The notes under the pieces: generated by a model
What the model saw: only the letters and a program-made list of their open reading frames with translations
Databases searched by the model: none
Told to the model about the DNA's origin: nothing
Part shown: piece by piece, positions 49,419 through 56,097 of the stretch
How positions within the stretch are numbered: position 1 is the first letter of the stretch
How the letters are laid out: each line of letters opens with the position of its first letter
Assembly: GCA_964427285.1 (NCBI GenBank)
Contig: CAYRTS010000013.1
Location: forward strand, 1-56,097
DNA from: SPCO01 sp964427285
Lineage (GTDB): Bacteria; Chloroflexota; Limnocylindria; Limnocylindrales; CSP1-4
Length of the DNA stretch: 56,097 bases
Reading direction: 5' to 3'
Made by a program: the position numbers and the translations under genes

Positions 49419-50960
49419 CTAGTCCTGGACGTCGGAGTCGGGGAAGCTGGCCTTGCGTTGGTCGATCCAGTCGCGGATCGCCTCGTGGATCCCCTCGTCG
49501 AGCGGCGGCTCCTCGTACTCGGCGAGGGTCTGCTTCCAGCGAGCGTTGGCCCGGACGGCGGCGTCGCGCGACCCTTCGGCCTCCCACTGCTCGAAGCTGT
49601 CGTTGTTCGATAGCTCGGAGCGCCAGAACGCGGTCTCGAAGTTGGCCAGCGTGTGCGGCGAGCCGAGGAAGTGCTGGCCCGGTCCGCTGTCGAGCATGGC
49701 CTGGAGCGCCAACCCGTTGTCGCTCAGGTCGACACCCGTGAGATAGGCCCCCGTCATCGACGCCTGATCGGCATCGAGGATGAACTTCTCGTAGCCGATG
49801 GCCAGCCCGCCTTCAAGCCACCCGGCCGTGTGGAGGTTGAAGTTGACCCCGGCCTGCATCGTGGCCATGAAGCTGATGGCGCTTTCGTAGGCGGCCTGGT
49901 AGTCGGGAATCTTGGACGCCGTGAAGTTGCCGCCGCTGCGGAACGGGACGCCGAGACGCCGGGCGAGCGCGGCCATCACGAACAGCACGAGCTGCGGCTC
50001 CGGCGTGCCAAAGGTCGGCGCACCCGATTGCATCGACATGGACGACGCGAACGAACCGAAGATCACGGGCGAGCCGGGTCGCACGATCTGGCAGAAGGCC
50101 ATCCCCGCGAGCGCCTCCGCCAGGGTCTGCGTGGCGGCCGCGGCGACCGTCACCGGGGCCATGGCGCCACCGAGGATGAACGGGGTGACCAACACGATCT
50201 GGTTGTTCTCCGCGTACACCTTGGCCGAACCGAGCATGTTGTAGTCCCACGACATCGGCGAGTTGGCATTGGCCAGGCCCATGATCACGTGGTCTCGCCC
50301 CACGGCGGCTTCGCCAAACACGAGCTTGACCATGTCGACCGAGTCCTGCGCCCGGCCGGGGTGGGTCACGGAGCCCATGAACGCCTTGTCGGTGTAGCGA
50401 ATGTGGCTGTAGACCATGTCGAGGTGACGCTTGTTGACGGGGAGATCGACCGGCTCGCACAGCGTGCCACCACCGTGATGGAGCGTGTGGTTCATGTAGG
50501 TCAGCTTCACGAAATTGCGGAAATCCTCGATCGTCGCGTAGCGCCGGCCGTCGTCGAGGTTGTGGATGAACGGCGAGCCGTAGGCCGGTGCGAGGACGAC
50601 ATATGGGTCGCCGATGACGACATCCCGTTTCGGGTTGCGGGCGCGCTGGGTGAACACCCGTGGAGCGGTTGCCTGGATGATCCGGCGGCACATCCCGCGC
50701 TCGAACCGGACACGCGTCCCGCTTGCGTCGACGTCGGCGCCGGCGCCCCGGAAGATCTCGACCGCTTCGGGGTAGTTGCCGATCTCGATCCCGACCTGTT
50801 CGAGCAGGATGTCGGCGTTGTGCTCGATCAGCTCGAGGCCCTCGACGGAGACGACTTCCACCGGTTCAAGGGTTCGGGTGAGATACGGCAGCGATTCCAT
50901 CGCCCTCGCCAGGCGCTCCGTCTGGCGGGCTTCCCGGCCTCGTCTGACCGTGACGGTCAT
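49419..50960 (-). CDS. MttB-family methyltransferase 2
   Basis: 513 residues, non-pyrrolysine MttB homologue. Motifs: LELIEHNADILLEQVGIEIG, APAYGSPFIHNLDDGRRYAT, TPFILGGAMAPVTVAAAATQ, FGSFASSMSMQSGAPTFGTPE and HTAGWLEGGLAIGYEKFILD. Only distantly similar to copy 1, so probably a different substrate. ATG 50960 has AAGGAG six bases upstream; TAGTTT about 65 bases upstream is a fair -10. It is convergent with the PIN gene (11-base gap) and stands alone, with no corrinoid protein beside it. Confidence 0.88.
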   Translation of the reverse strand: MTVTVRRGREARQTERLARAMESLPYLTRTLEPVEVVSVEGLELIEHNADILLEQVGIEIGNYPEAVEIFRGAGADVDASGTRVRFERGMCRRIIQATAPRVFTQRARNPKRDVVIGDPYVVLAPAYGSPFIHNLDDGRRYATIEDFRNFVKLTYMNHTLHHGGGTLCEPVDLPVNKRHLDMVYSHIRYTDKAFMGSVTHPGRAQDSVDMVKLVFGEAAVGRDHVIMGLANANSPMSWDYNMLGSAKVYAENNQIVLVTPFILGGAMAPVTVAAAATQTLAEALAGMAFCQIVRPGSPVIFGSFASSMSMQSGAPTFGTPEPQLVLFVMAALARRLGVPFRSGGNFTASKIPDYQAAYESAISFMATMQAGVNFNLHTAGWLEGGLAIGYEKFILDADQASMTGAYLTGVDLSDNGLALQAMLDSGPGQHFLGSPHTLANFETAFWRSELSNNDSFEQWEAEGSRDAAVRANARWKQTLAEYEEPPLDEGIHEAIRDWIDQRKASFPDSDVQD

Positions 50961-51147
50961 CGCGGTCTCCTTGCTTGTGTGTCGAGCGTCGAGGCACAGC
51001 ATCGCATGCGGCTGGCCGTTCGGAAACTACAGGCGCAGCGCCTGTTCACGGCCCTCGTAGAAGGCCAAGCTGGCGCGCCTCGGCGCGACGCAATCGCCGA
51101 CAAACGGGAACGGCGTCAACGCCGTCACCGGCGCGGGGCTCCAGCCC

Positions 51148-51924
51148 TCACTCCGGACGGCGCCGGGCGCTGAGCTTGGCTGAGCGACGGAGACGCCCTC
51201 GATGGAGCACGTAGCGGGCCACCACCCGGAGCGTCGAGAGCCCATACACCACGCTCCGCCGGAACCCGACGGAGGAGGCCTCCTCGAAGTAGCGCGTCGG
51301 CACCGCGATCTCGCCGATCCGGCCGGCCATCCGGGCCGCCACGACCTGCGCGATCAGTTCCTGGTCGAACACGAAGTCGTCGCTGTTGAGCTGATAGGGG
51401 ACGGTCTCCAGCAACCGCCGGCTGTAGGCGCGCAGGCCGGTGTGGTACTCGGACAGGCGCAGGCCAAACGCCAGGTTCTCCAGCACGGTGAGGAAGCGGT
51501 TGCTGACGTACTTCCAGCGCGGCATGCCGCCCGCCAGAGGGTCACCCAGGAATCGGCTGCCCAGCATCAGGTCGCGCGAGCCGTCCGCGATCGGGGCGAT
51601 CAGGGCGGGGATCCTGGTGGCGTCGTACTGGTAGTCCGGGTGGAGCATGACCACGATGTCGGCGCCGGCAGCCAGGGCGGCGTCGTAACACGTCTTCTGG
51701 TTCCCGCCGTAACCGCGGTTCTGCGAATGGATGATGACATCGAGGCCGAGCTGGCCGGCGATCTCGACCGTCCGGTCATGGGACACGTCGTCGACCAGGA
51801 TGATCCTGTGCACGAGGTCGTGCGGGATGTCCGCATACGTTCGCTCAAGGGTCTGCGCGGCGTTGTAGGCGGGCATCACGATGACCACGATCGGGACCGA
51901 TCCTGTCGCCGGCTGGCTCACCAC
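51148..51924 (-). CDS. Family 2 glycosyltransferase (dolichol-phosphate-mannose synthase-like)
   Basis: 258 residues. VVIVMPAYNAAQTLERTY, ILVDDVSHDRTVEIA (DD), QNRGYGGNQKTCYDAAL, MLHPDYQYD (DxD-like) and GSRFLGDPLAGGMPRWKYV, then EYHTGLRAYSRRLL. No C-terminal membrane helices. It probably transfers a sugar from a nucleotide donor to a lipid carrier or polymer. GTG 51924 is chosen since TACCCT lies six bases before it; the frame also offers GTG 51954. Confidence 0.87.
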   Translation of the reverse strand: MVSQPATGSVPIVVIVMPAYNAAQTLERTYADIPHDLVHRIILVDDVSHDRTVEIAGQLGLDVIIHSQNRGYGGNQKTCYDAALAAGADIVVMLHPDYQYDATRIPALIAPIADGSRDLMLGSRFLGDPLAGGMPRWKYVSNRFLTVLENLAFGLRLSEYHTGLRAYSRRLLETVPYQLNSDDFVFDQELIAQVVAARMAGRIGEIAVPTRYFEEASSVGFRRSVVYGLSTLRVVARYVLHRGRLRRSAKLSARRRPE

Positions 51925-51930
51925 CGCAAC

Positions 51931-51936
51931 AGGGTA
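51931..51936 (-). promoter_or_regulatory. Candidate -10 box of the glycosyltransferase (TACCCT)
   Basis: TACCCT on the minus strand with six bases to GTG 51924; same leaderless pattern. Confidence 0.4.
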
Positions 51937-51997
51937 CCGGAGCACTCGCGTCACAGGATCGTCACTCCGCCTGTGCGAGGATACCGCTCAGCATCAA

Positions 51998-52039
51998 GCC
52001 GCAACGGCGATCAAATCAGCCGCAACGGGGATCAGATTT
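51998..52039. repeat. Two adjacent 21-bp direct repeats before the Mo oxidoreductase
   Basis: GCCGCAACGGCGATCAAATCA (51998-52018) is followed directly by a variant copy (52019-52039, GGGGATCAGATTT at its end). The 21-base period is two helical turns, and the array ends two bases before the ATG at 52042. It could bind a regulator. Confidence 0.5.
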
Positions 52040-52041
52040 CG

Positions 52042-52644
52042 ATGTTCGAGCGACTCTTCGGGAACAACACCGCCGACCCAGCAGTGATGGACCGGATCCC
52101 GCCGGGCCAGTACAAGACGGAGAAGTTCCCGGTCCTCCATTACGGCTCGGTGCCGCGGACGGACCTGGCGACCTGGGACTTTCGCGTGTGGGGCGAGGTC
52201 GATTCGCCGTTCACCCTGACCTGGACGCAGTTCAAGGCGCTGCCGCGCAAGACCGTGCATACGGATATTCACTGCGTGACCCGCTGGAGCAAGCTCGACA
52301 CGACCTGGGAGGGTGTCCCGATCCAGACGATCCTGGACGCGGCCGGTGTGCGATCCGGTGCGACCCACGTCGTGTCCCATGCCGAGCAGGGGTACACGGC
52401 CAACCTGCCCCTCTCGCTCCTCGACGACGACGATGTCCTGCTGGCCGACACGTTTGGCGGGGAGCCGCTGGAGCTTGAACATGGGTACCCGCTGCGGCTG
52501 CTCGTGCCAAAGCGTTACTTCTGGAAGAGCAGCAAGTGGATCCGCGGCCTGGAGTTCCTGGACCACGACCAGCTCGGCTTCTGGGAGCGCTACGGCTACC
52601 ACAATGACGCCGATCCCTGGAAGGAAGAACGCTTCAGCGAATAG
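52042..52644 (+). CDS. Sulfite-oxidase-like molybdopterin-dependent oxidoreductase
   Basis: 200 residues, consisting of only the Mo-cofactor domain (Oxidored_molyb fold). FPVLHYGSVPRTDLATWDFR opens it; DIHCVTRWSKLDTTWEGVPI carries the Cys that should coordinate Mo; LADTFGGEPLELEHGYPLRL and VPKRYFWKSSKWIRGLEF complete the family signature. No signal peptide, haem or dimerisation domain is present, so it is a cytosolic short form whose substrate and electron partner are unknown. ATG 52042 matches the usual MFERLFG-like start. Confidence 0.88.
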   Translation: MFERLFGNNTADPAVMDRIPPGQYKTEKFPVLHYGSVPRTDLATWDFRVWGEVDSPFTLTWTQFKALPRKTVHTDIHCVTRWSKLDTTWEGVPIQTILDAAGVRSGATHVVSHAEQGYTANLPLSLLDDDDVLLADTFGGEPLELEHGYPLRLLVPKRYFWKSSKWIRGLEFLDHDQLGFWERYGYHNDADPWKEERFSE

Positions 52645-52692
52645 CCAGTCGGCCTCAGCTTCGGCGCGGTCCGTCCTCGCCGCCGAGCCGAC

Positions 52693-53865
52693 CTATTCCG
52701 GAGGCGCTTCCTCGGTGGGCATCTTGAGGCGGTTCGTGAACGCCTTGCCGTTCACCTTGCCCGGTCCGATCTGACGGGGGAAGTTCGGCGAGTACTGGTC
52801 CTCCTGGTCGACCTGGCCGCCCTTGCCGTTCCAGGCTTTGTCGTCCTCATCGAAACTCTTGACGGAAGCGGGCCAGTCCACGTAGCGGCGGACGAGTTGT
52901 GCCGCATCCGCCGACTTGTAAACCTTTCCCTTCCCGTACTGGTAGCTCATGAGGATCCGGTCGAGCATCGGCTGCATCTTGTCGGCGTACAGATCCCGGG
53001 ATTTGGCGACATGCAGCCGCTCGTGCCGATCCAGGCCGGCGGCGGCCTTGTCCGTGACGTACCAGCCGTTGCCCTGGTCGCCGGCGTCGCTCGAGACGTA
53101 ATCCCGCTTCACGGTGACCGTACCGGTGCCATCCCTGACCCAGGCGTCGGCGTTCGCGAACGCGCCGCCCCAGCTGGTTTCGATCTCCGGACTGACCAGC
53201 TCGGCACTCCCTGACTCCTGGTTCCCGTGCGGACCGGCACCGGCACCGCCGCCCCACGCGGCCTTGCCGGTCCTGCCGCCGCCGATGAAAATGCGCGGCC
53301 GAAGGTCCTCGGTGCCGGGGTCGATGTCGCCACCCTCGCGGCCGAGGCCCTGCTCCTCAGCCTCGCCGAAGGCGATGGTGTTGCGGCGCCCCCGGTCGAC
53401 GAAGGCTCCGGCCAGCGGCGGTGCGCCCGACGGCGTGCCGAACCCGGCCACGGGTTGACCACCCCCACCGATCGCCACCTGCTCCTCGGAGAGCGACATG
53501 GCCTCACCTTCCGCCCGTTTCTCGTTACGCTGCGTCTTCGTGGGTGACGCGCCCTCGGCAAGAACCGGTACGTCGCCGAGGAGGTCGGCGGGTGCCGGTG
53601 CCGGTTGGAGCGGCGGGGCCGTCTGCTCGCGCTCTTCCGGCTGCGGCGGAGCCGCCACCGGAGCAGCCGGAGGCCCGGACCGCCGGAGGAGCTGCACGAC
53701 GGCCGCGTTGCCTGCGGTTCTCTGGAGGCCGATGAGCGCCATGACCCCCAGACCGCCTCCCCCGGCCGCCGCGGACACATCCTGACCGGCGCTCCGTGCT
53801 CGGGCCCGGTCGCCGTCCGCGTCCCGTTGGGTCGCGTCCCTCGCCGTCGCGTAGGCGCTGGTCAT
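52693..53865 (-). CDS. eCIS-effector-like protein with LQRTAGN motif and HExxH zincin site
   Basis: 390 residues. The N-terminal region has ALIGLQRTAGNAAVVQLLRR (44-63), a motif frequent near the N-terminus of proteins linked to extracellular contractile injection systems. A Pro/Ala/Gly-rich disordered middle (about 65-230) follows. The C-terminal domain carries HERLH at 281-285 (D-R-H-E-R-L-H-V-A-K) in a helix, as in zinc metallopeptidases, and ends with a short basic/acidic tail. No injection-system genes are in the window. ATG 53865 is the only sensible start; no ribosome binding site is visible. The toxin reading is inference. Confidence 0.7.
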   Translation of the reverse strand: MTSAYATARDATQRDADGDRARARSAGQDVSAAAGGGGLGVMALIGLQRTAGNAAVVQLLRRSGPPAAPVAAPPQPEEREQTAPPLQPAPAPADLLGDVPVLAEGASPTKTQRNEKRAEGEAMSLSEEQVAIGGGGQPVAGFGTPSGAPPLAGAFVDRGRRNTIAFGEAEEQGLGREGGDIDPGTEDLRPRIFIGGGRTGKAAWGGGAGAGPHGNQESGSAELVSPEIETSWGGAFANADAWVRDGTGTVTVKRDYVSSDAGDQGNGWYVTDKAAAGLDRHERLHVAKSRDLYADKMQPMLDRILMSYQYGKGKVYKSADAAQLVRRYVDWPASVKSFDEDDKAWNGKGGQVDQEDQYSPNFPRQIGPGKVNGKAFTNRLKMPTEEAPPE

Positions 53866-54361
53866 ATCGAGACTCGAAAGTCCATCGTGAAACCATGCTG
53901 GCGACTGCCGCCAGCCCCGTCAACGACCGCCGCAGGATCTGCCCGAACAGGCAGTCTCGGTCCGGCCGGCCGCAGGTCCAGCTCCGTCCCGCCGGCCGCC
54001 TGGCCGCAGGTCCAGCCTCAGTCCGGCCGGCCGCAGGTCCGGGACCGTGTCGGGCCGGCCGCAGGTCCAGGCTCAGTCCGGCCGGCCGCAGGCGCAGCCC
54101 CAGGAATTGGGGCTCGGTCAGTCAGGCCCGGTGAGTCCGGGGCGCCTGGGGCGTTGCGGCGATTCCAGCAGGGCTGGCGTAAGCGACCGATGACCTGCCG
54201 ATGCCATCGGTTGTTCCAGCGCTACTGGGATCCCTGGCGGGTCCGGACCAGAATCAGTCGAACACTCCAGCCCGGTTGCGGAAATCGACGCGTGCGTGTC
54301 CCGTAGACCAGCCCGGTTGGAATCCACGAAATGGATTCATGCTCAGCCTCAGCCTCTGGGG
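53866..54361. other. Intergenic region with tandem repeat, no gene
   Basis: About 500 bases between two minus-strand genes. 53961-54100 carries the CCGGCCGGCCGCAGGTCC repeat; 54150-54320 contains GC hairpins and strings (CCAGCAGGGCTGG, CTCCAGCCCGGTT) related to those near 13935. Open frames are compositional. Confidence 0.6.
53961..54100. repeat. Imperfect tandem repeat GGCCGGCCGCAGGTCCAG
   Basis: Five or so units of 25-35 bases, each containing GGCCG(G/C)C..GCAGG(T)CC and mostly followed by CTCAGTCC. Non-coding. Confidence 0.8.
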
Positions 54362-55234
54362 TCAGCTACGGCGCGACCCTTCGCTCATTGCCTGATCGGG
54401 GACACTCAGCCGCAGGCGCAGTCCCAGGAGCAGGATCTCTCGATCGAGGAGCGTGACCAGTTCCTCCAGCCGCTGGACCGTCGTGGATGCCTCGAGGAGT
54501 CGCTGGCGACGCGGGAGTTCGACCTCGATGATCCCCGACAGCAGATACGACAGCACGGTCGGATCATCCGGGATGCCGAGGCTGGCGACGGCTAGCCGGT
54601 CAACGGCGGCCGACGTTTCGGATGGCTCGGTCGCGGCGGGGGCCTCGCGTGCGTCGGGGATCGTAGCGCTGCCGGTCATGTCCGGCGACAGCGCGTCCTC
54701 GGTGTCCTCGGTGTCGGCGTCCTCGGTGTCGGCGTCTTCGGTGTCGGTGTCCTGGGTGTCGGGGCGGTCGAGTTCGATCTGGATGTCCAGGGCGTCGCCC
54801 GATTCGCCTTCGCGAGTCCGCATCAATTCGAGGTAGCGCACAAACTTCCGGATGGCCGTGGCGGCCAGGCGTTCCGCCCGGAGCTCATCGCCGACATCGT
54901 CCTCCAGCGGGGTGACCTCGGCCACGATGTAGGGCGCCCGCGACAGGTCAAGCGTGCGGATGGCGAACCGTCCGGTGGCGGCCGCCAGGAGGTCGTAGCG
55001 GCCATCCGGGTAGCGGCCGGCTTTGCGGATCTCCACTAGCGCCCCGACGCCGGCCAGGGCGAGTCGGCCACCTGCGCCAACCTCCCTGCCGTCGCGGATC
55101 AGGACGATCCCAAATGGAGTGCCCGTCTCCAGGCAGTGGCGAGTCATCGCCCGGTAGCGCTCCTCAAAGATGTGGAGCGGAACCACGATGCCGGGACACA
55201 GGACGGTGTGAAGGGGAAAGAGCGGAATCTCCAT
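54362..55234 (-). CDS. Stand-alone LON peptidase substrate-binding domain protein
   Basis: 290 residues. LON-N domain: MEIPLFPLHTVLCPGIVVPL, HIFEERYRAMTRHCLETGTP, FGIVLIRDGREVGAGG and GRYDLLAAATGRFAI. No ATPase or protease domains follow. Residues about 163-185 are an acidic repeat of Asp-Thr-Glu-Asp units made by a short DNA repeat, and the C-terminal 100 residues are helical (LLSGIIEVELPRRQRLLEAS). Such proteins are common but their role is unclear; substrate or partner binding is assumed. ATG 55234 matches the domain start; no ribosome binding site seen. Confidence 0.85.
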   Translation of the reverse strand: MEIPLFPLHTVLCPGIVVPLHIFEERYRAMTRHCLETGTPFGIVLIRDGREVGAGGRLALAGVGALVEIRKAGRYPDGRYDLLAAATGRFAIRTLDLSRAPYIVAEVTPLEDDVGDELRAERLAATAIRKFVRYLELMRTREGESGDALDIQIELDRPDTQDTDTEDADTEDADTEDTEDALSPDMTGSATIPDAREAPAATEPSETSAAVDRLAVASLGIPDDPTVLSYLLSGIIEVELPRRQRLLEASTTVQRLEELVTLLDREILLLGLRLRLSVPDQAMSEGSRRS

Positions 55235-55400
55235 CGAAACAGCGCGTTCGCTCTCCCTGCCTGGCCGGAACAGCGGCGGGCGGACTGGCCCGGACGATAC
55301 CGCTGCACACAACCTTGGCACAACCGCACAGCCCAGCTTCATGGGTCTTGGGTCCGGGCGCGCCCGCCCAATGGTATGGCGTCCCGGGTGACATGGGTAG

Positions 55401-55422
55401 AGCCGCCGGCGGGCCGGCGGCT
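55401..55422. terminator. Perfect 10-bp inverted repeat downstream of erpA
   Basis: AGCCGCCGGC (55401-55410), GG, then the exact complement (55413-55422), 50 bases after the erpA stop. It has no T run, so termination is only likely, not certain. Confidence 0.4.
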
Positions 55423-55472
55423 CACGATCTGTTGGGTATTCCGCTCCGGTGCCCTTTACCAGCGCGCCTGTA

Positions 55473-55853
55473 TCAGTGGGAGCAGCCCTTCGGAGCGCCC
55501 CCATCGTCGGCAGTCCGGAAGCTTGAGCCACACCCGCAGGCTGAGACGGCATTCGGGTTGTTGACCGTGAAGCCGGCGCCCATCAGCGTGTCGACGTAAT
55601 CGATCTGGGCACCTTTGAGCAGGTCGACGCTCTGGCCGTCCACGTACACCTTGATCCCGCTCGCGAACAGGACTCGATCTTCAGGGGTCGGCGCGTCTTC
55701 GAGCATCATCCCGTACCGAAACCCGGAACAGCCGCCCGAGTACACATAGACTCGCAGACCGATCTCCGGGTTCGTCTCTTCCTTGGTCAGCTCCTGCAGC
55801 TTGATGACCGCGGCGTCGGTGAGGGAAACGACCGTCGGCTGCTGGTCGATCAT
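55473..55853 (-). CDS. erpA: Iron-sulfur cluster insertion protein (ErpA/HesB-IscA family)
   Basis: 126 residues. VSLTDAAVIKLQELTKEE start, SGGCSGFRYGM with the first Cys, and CGCGSSF with the C-x-C pair, all three ligands of A-type carriers. It delivers 4Fe-4S or 2Fe-2S clusters to apoproteins, fitting the Fe-S enzymes encoded nearby. ATG 55853 is preceded by GGAGG at 10 bases, and TACGAT lies about 65 bases upstream. A His-tipped extension (APKGCSH) ends the protein. Confidence 0.93.
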   Translation of the reverse strand: MIDQQPTVVSLTDAAVIKLQELTKEETNPEIGLRVYVYSGGCSGFRYGMMLEDAPTPEDRVLFASGIKVYVDGQSVDLLKGAQIDYVDTLMGAGFTVNNPNAVSACGCGSSFRTADDGGAPKGCSH

Positions 55854-55917
55854 CTGGCTGGAACCTCCGGGAGAACTTGGGGTGTGCGTGGCTGGGCCGG
55901 TCCGCCCGGTTACGCGC

Positions 55918-55923
55918 ATCGTA
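55918..55923 (-). promoter_or_regulatory. Candidate -10 box of erpA (TACGAT)
   Basis: TACGAT on the minus strand with a leader of about 60 bases to ATG 55853, in line with the GGAGG ribosome site of that gene. Confidence 0.35.
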
Positions 55924-56042
55924 CGGGTGCCGACGGGTTTCGACAAGCATGCGAGCGGAAACTCTCGTACGGTCCCTCGTGGCGGATGGTCTTGCGGCGC
56001 CCAGGCGCCAGATTCAGGTCAGGGAGGCGGCGTCGGTCAGGA

Positions 56043-56097
56043 GGCGGCGCGGGGGCCCGGCGGCGCGGGGGCCCGGCGGCGCGGGGGCCCGGCGGCG
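56043..56097. repeat. 16-bp tandem repeat at the window edge
   Basis: GGCGGCGCGGGGGCCC repeated three times plus a partial unit, running to the last base. The contig may have ended because of this array. The 55947-56042 stretch before it shows no gene. Confidence 0.85.

Overview
The window is about 56.1 kb of high-GC DNA (roughly two thirds G+C by eye). It is dense with short intergenic spaces, GTG/TTG starts and 1-4 base stop/start overlaps, and it carries two 100-base runs of N (1398-1497 and 18126-18225), so it is a scaffolded draft or metagenome assembly. Gene content fits an aerobic soil or freshwater Chloroflexota-like bacterium (Limnocylindria/Ellin6529 type): split pntAA/pntAB/pntB, MttB-family methyltransferases, a Mo-hydroxylase cluster, SoxABGD, LUXR-type ATPase regulator, GT2, ErpA. 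That assignment is inference from content and style; no marker gene settles it.

Layout. 1-2625 (minus): partial ridA, a K+-channel-like membrane protein cut by the first gap, partial ltrA. 2897-3628: exported SIMPL protein. 3603-9937 (minus): a tight five-gene operon of DUF1185 protein, enamidase, LLM flavin oxidoreductase, FAD subunit and a 2Fe-2S/Mo-cofactor hydroxylase, which reads as degradation of a nicotinate-like N-heterocycle. 10101-13006: membrane transhydrogenase. 13052-18006: AlaX, an intergenic repeat field, a 33-residue membrane peptide, and a large LuxR-type regulator. 18016-18620: TTCGG-rich tandem repeats around the second gap and an inverted-repeat element. 18621-22335: orphan DNA methyltransferase, Thr-Pro-rich membrane protein, small membrane protein; then a tRNA with anticodon TAT (Ile). 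22467-28919: assorted housekeeping genes, including an aminotransferase/sulfurtransferase pair and a DNA ligase/acetyltransferase pair, each diverging from one tiny symmetric promoter.

29356-41192 (minus) is the most striking region: enolase-superfamily enzyme, MttB-like methyltransferase, VapBC, DMGDH/sarcosine-dehydrogenase-like enzyme, a second VapBC, soxA, soxG, soxB, soxD and an iron-type alcohol dehydrogenase. The two toxin genes overlap the starts of the next demethylation enzymes. A peptide/opine-type ABC transporter (41398-47107) diverges from it, followed by an XRE-ImmA/IrrE plus PIN pair and a second MttB homologue (49419-50960). Together these suggest uptake and stepwise N-demethylation of a quaternary amine or betaine, with C1 units passed to tetrahydrofolate. 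51148-55853 holds a GT2, a sulfite-oxidase-like protein, an eCIS-effector-like zincin, a LON-N protein and erpA. The window ends in a 16-bp tandem repeat.

Regulation. Many genes start 6-8 bases downstream of a TANNNT box and lack a ribosome binding site, so leaderless transcription appears common here; this was used to choose several starts. Internal operon genes instead overlap their neighbours or carry GGAGG-type sites.
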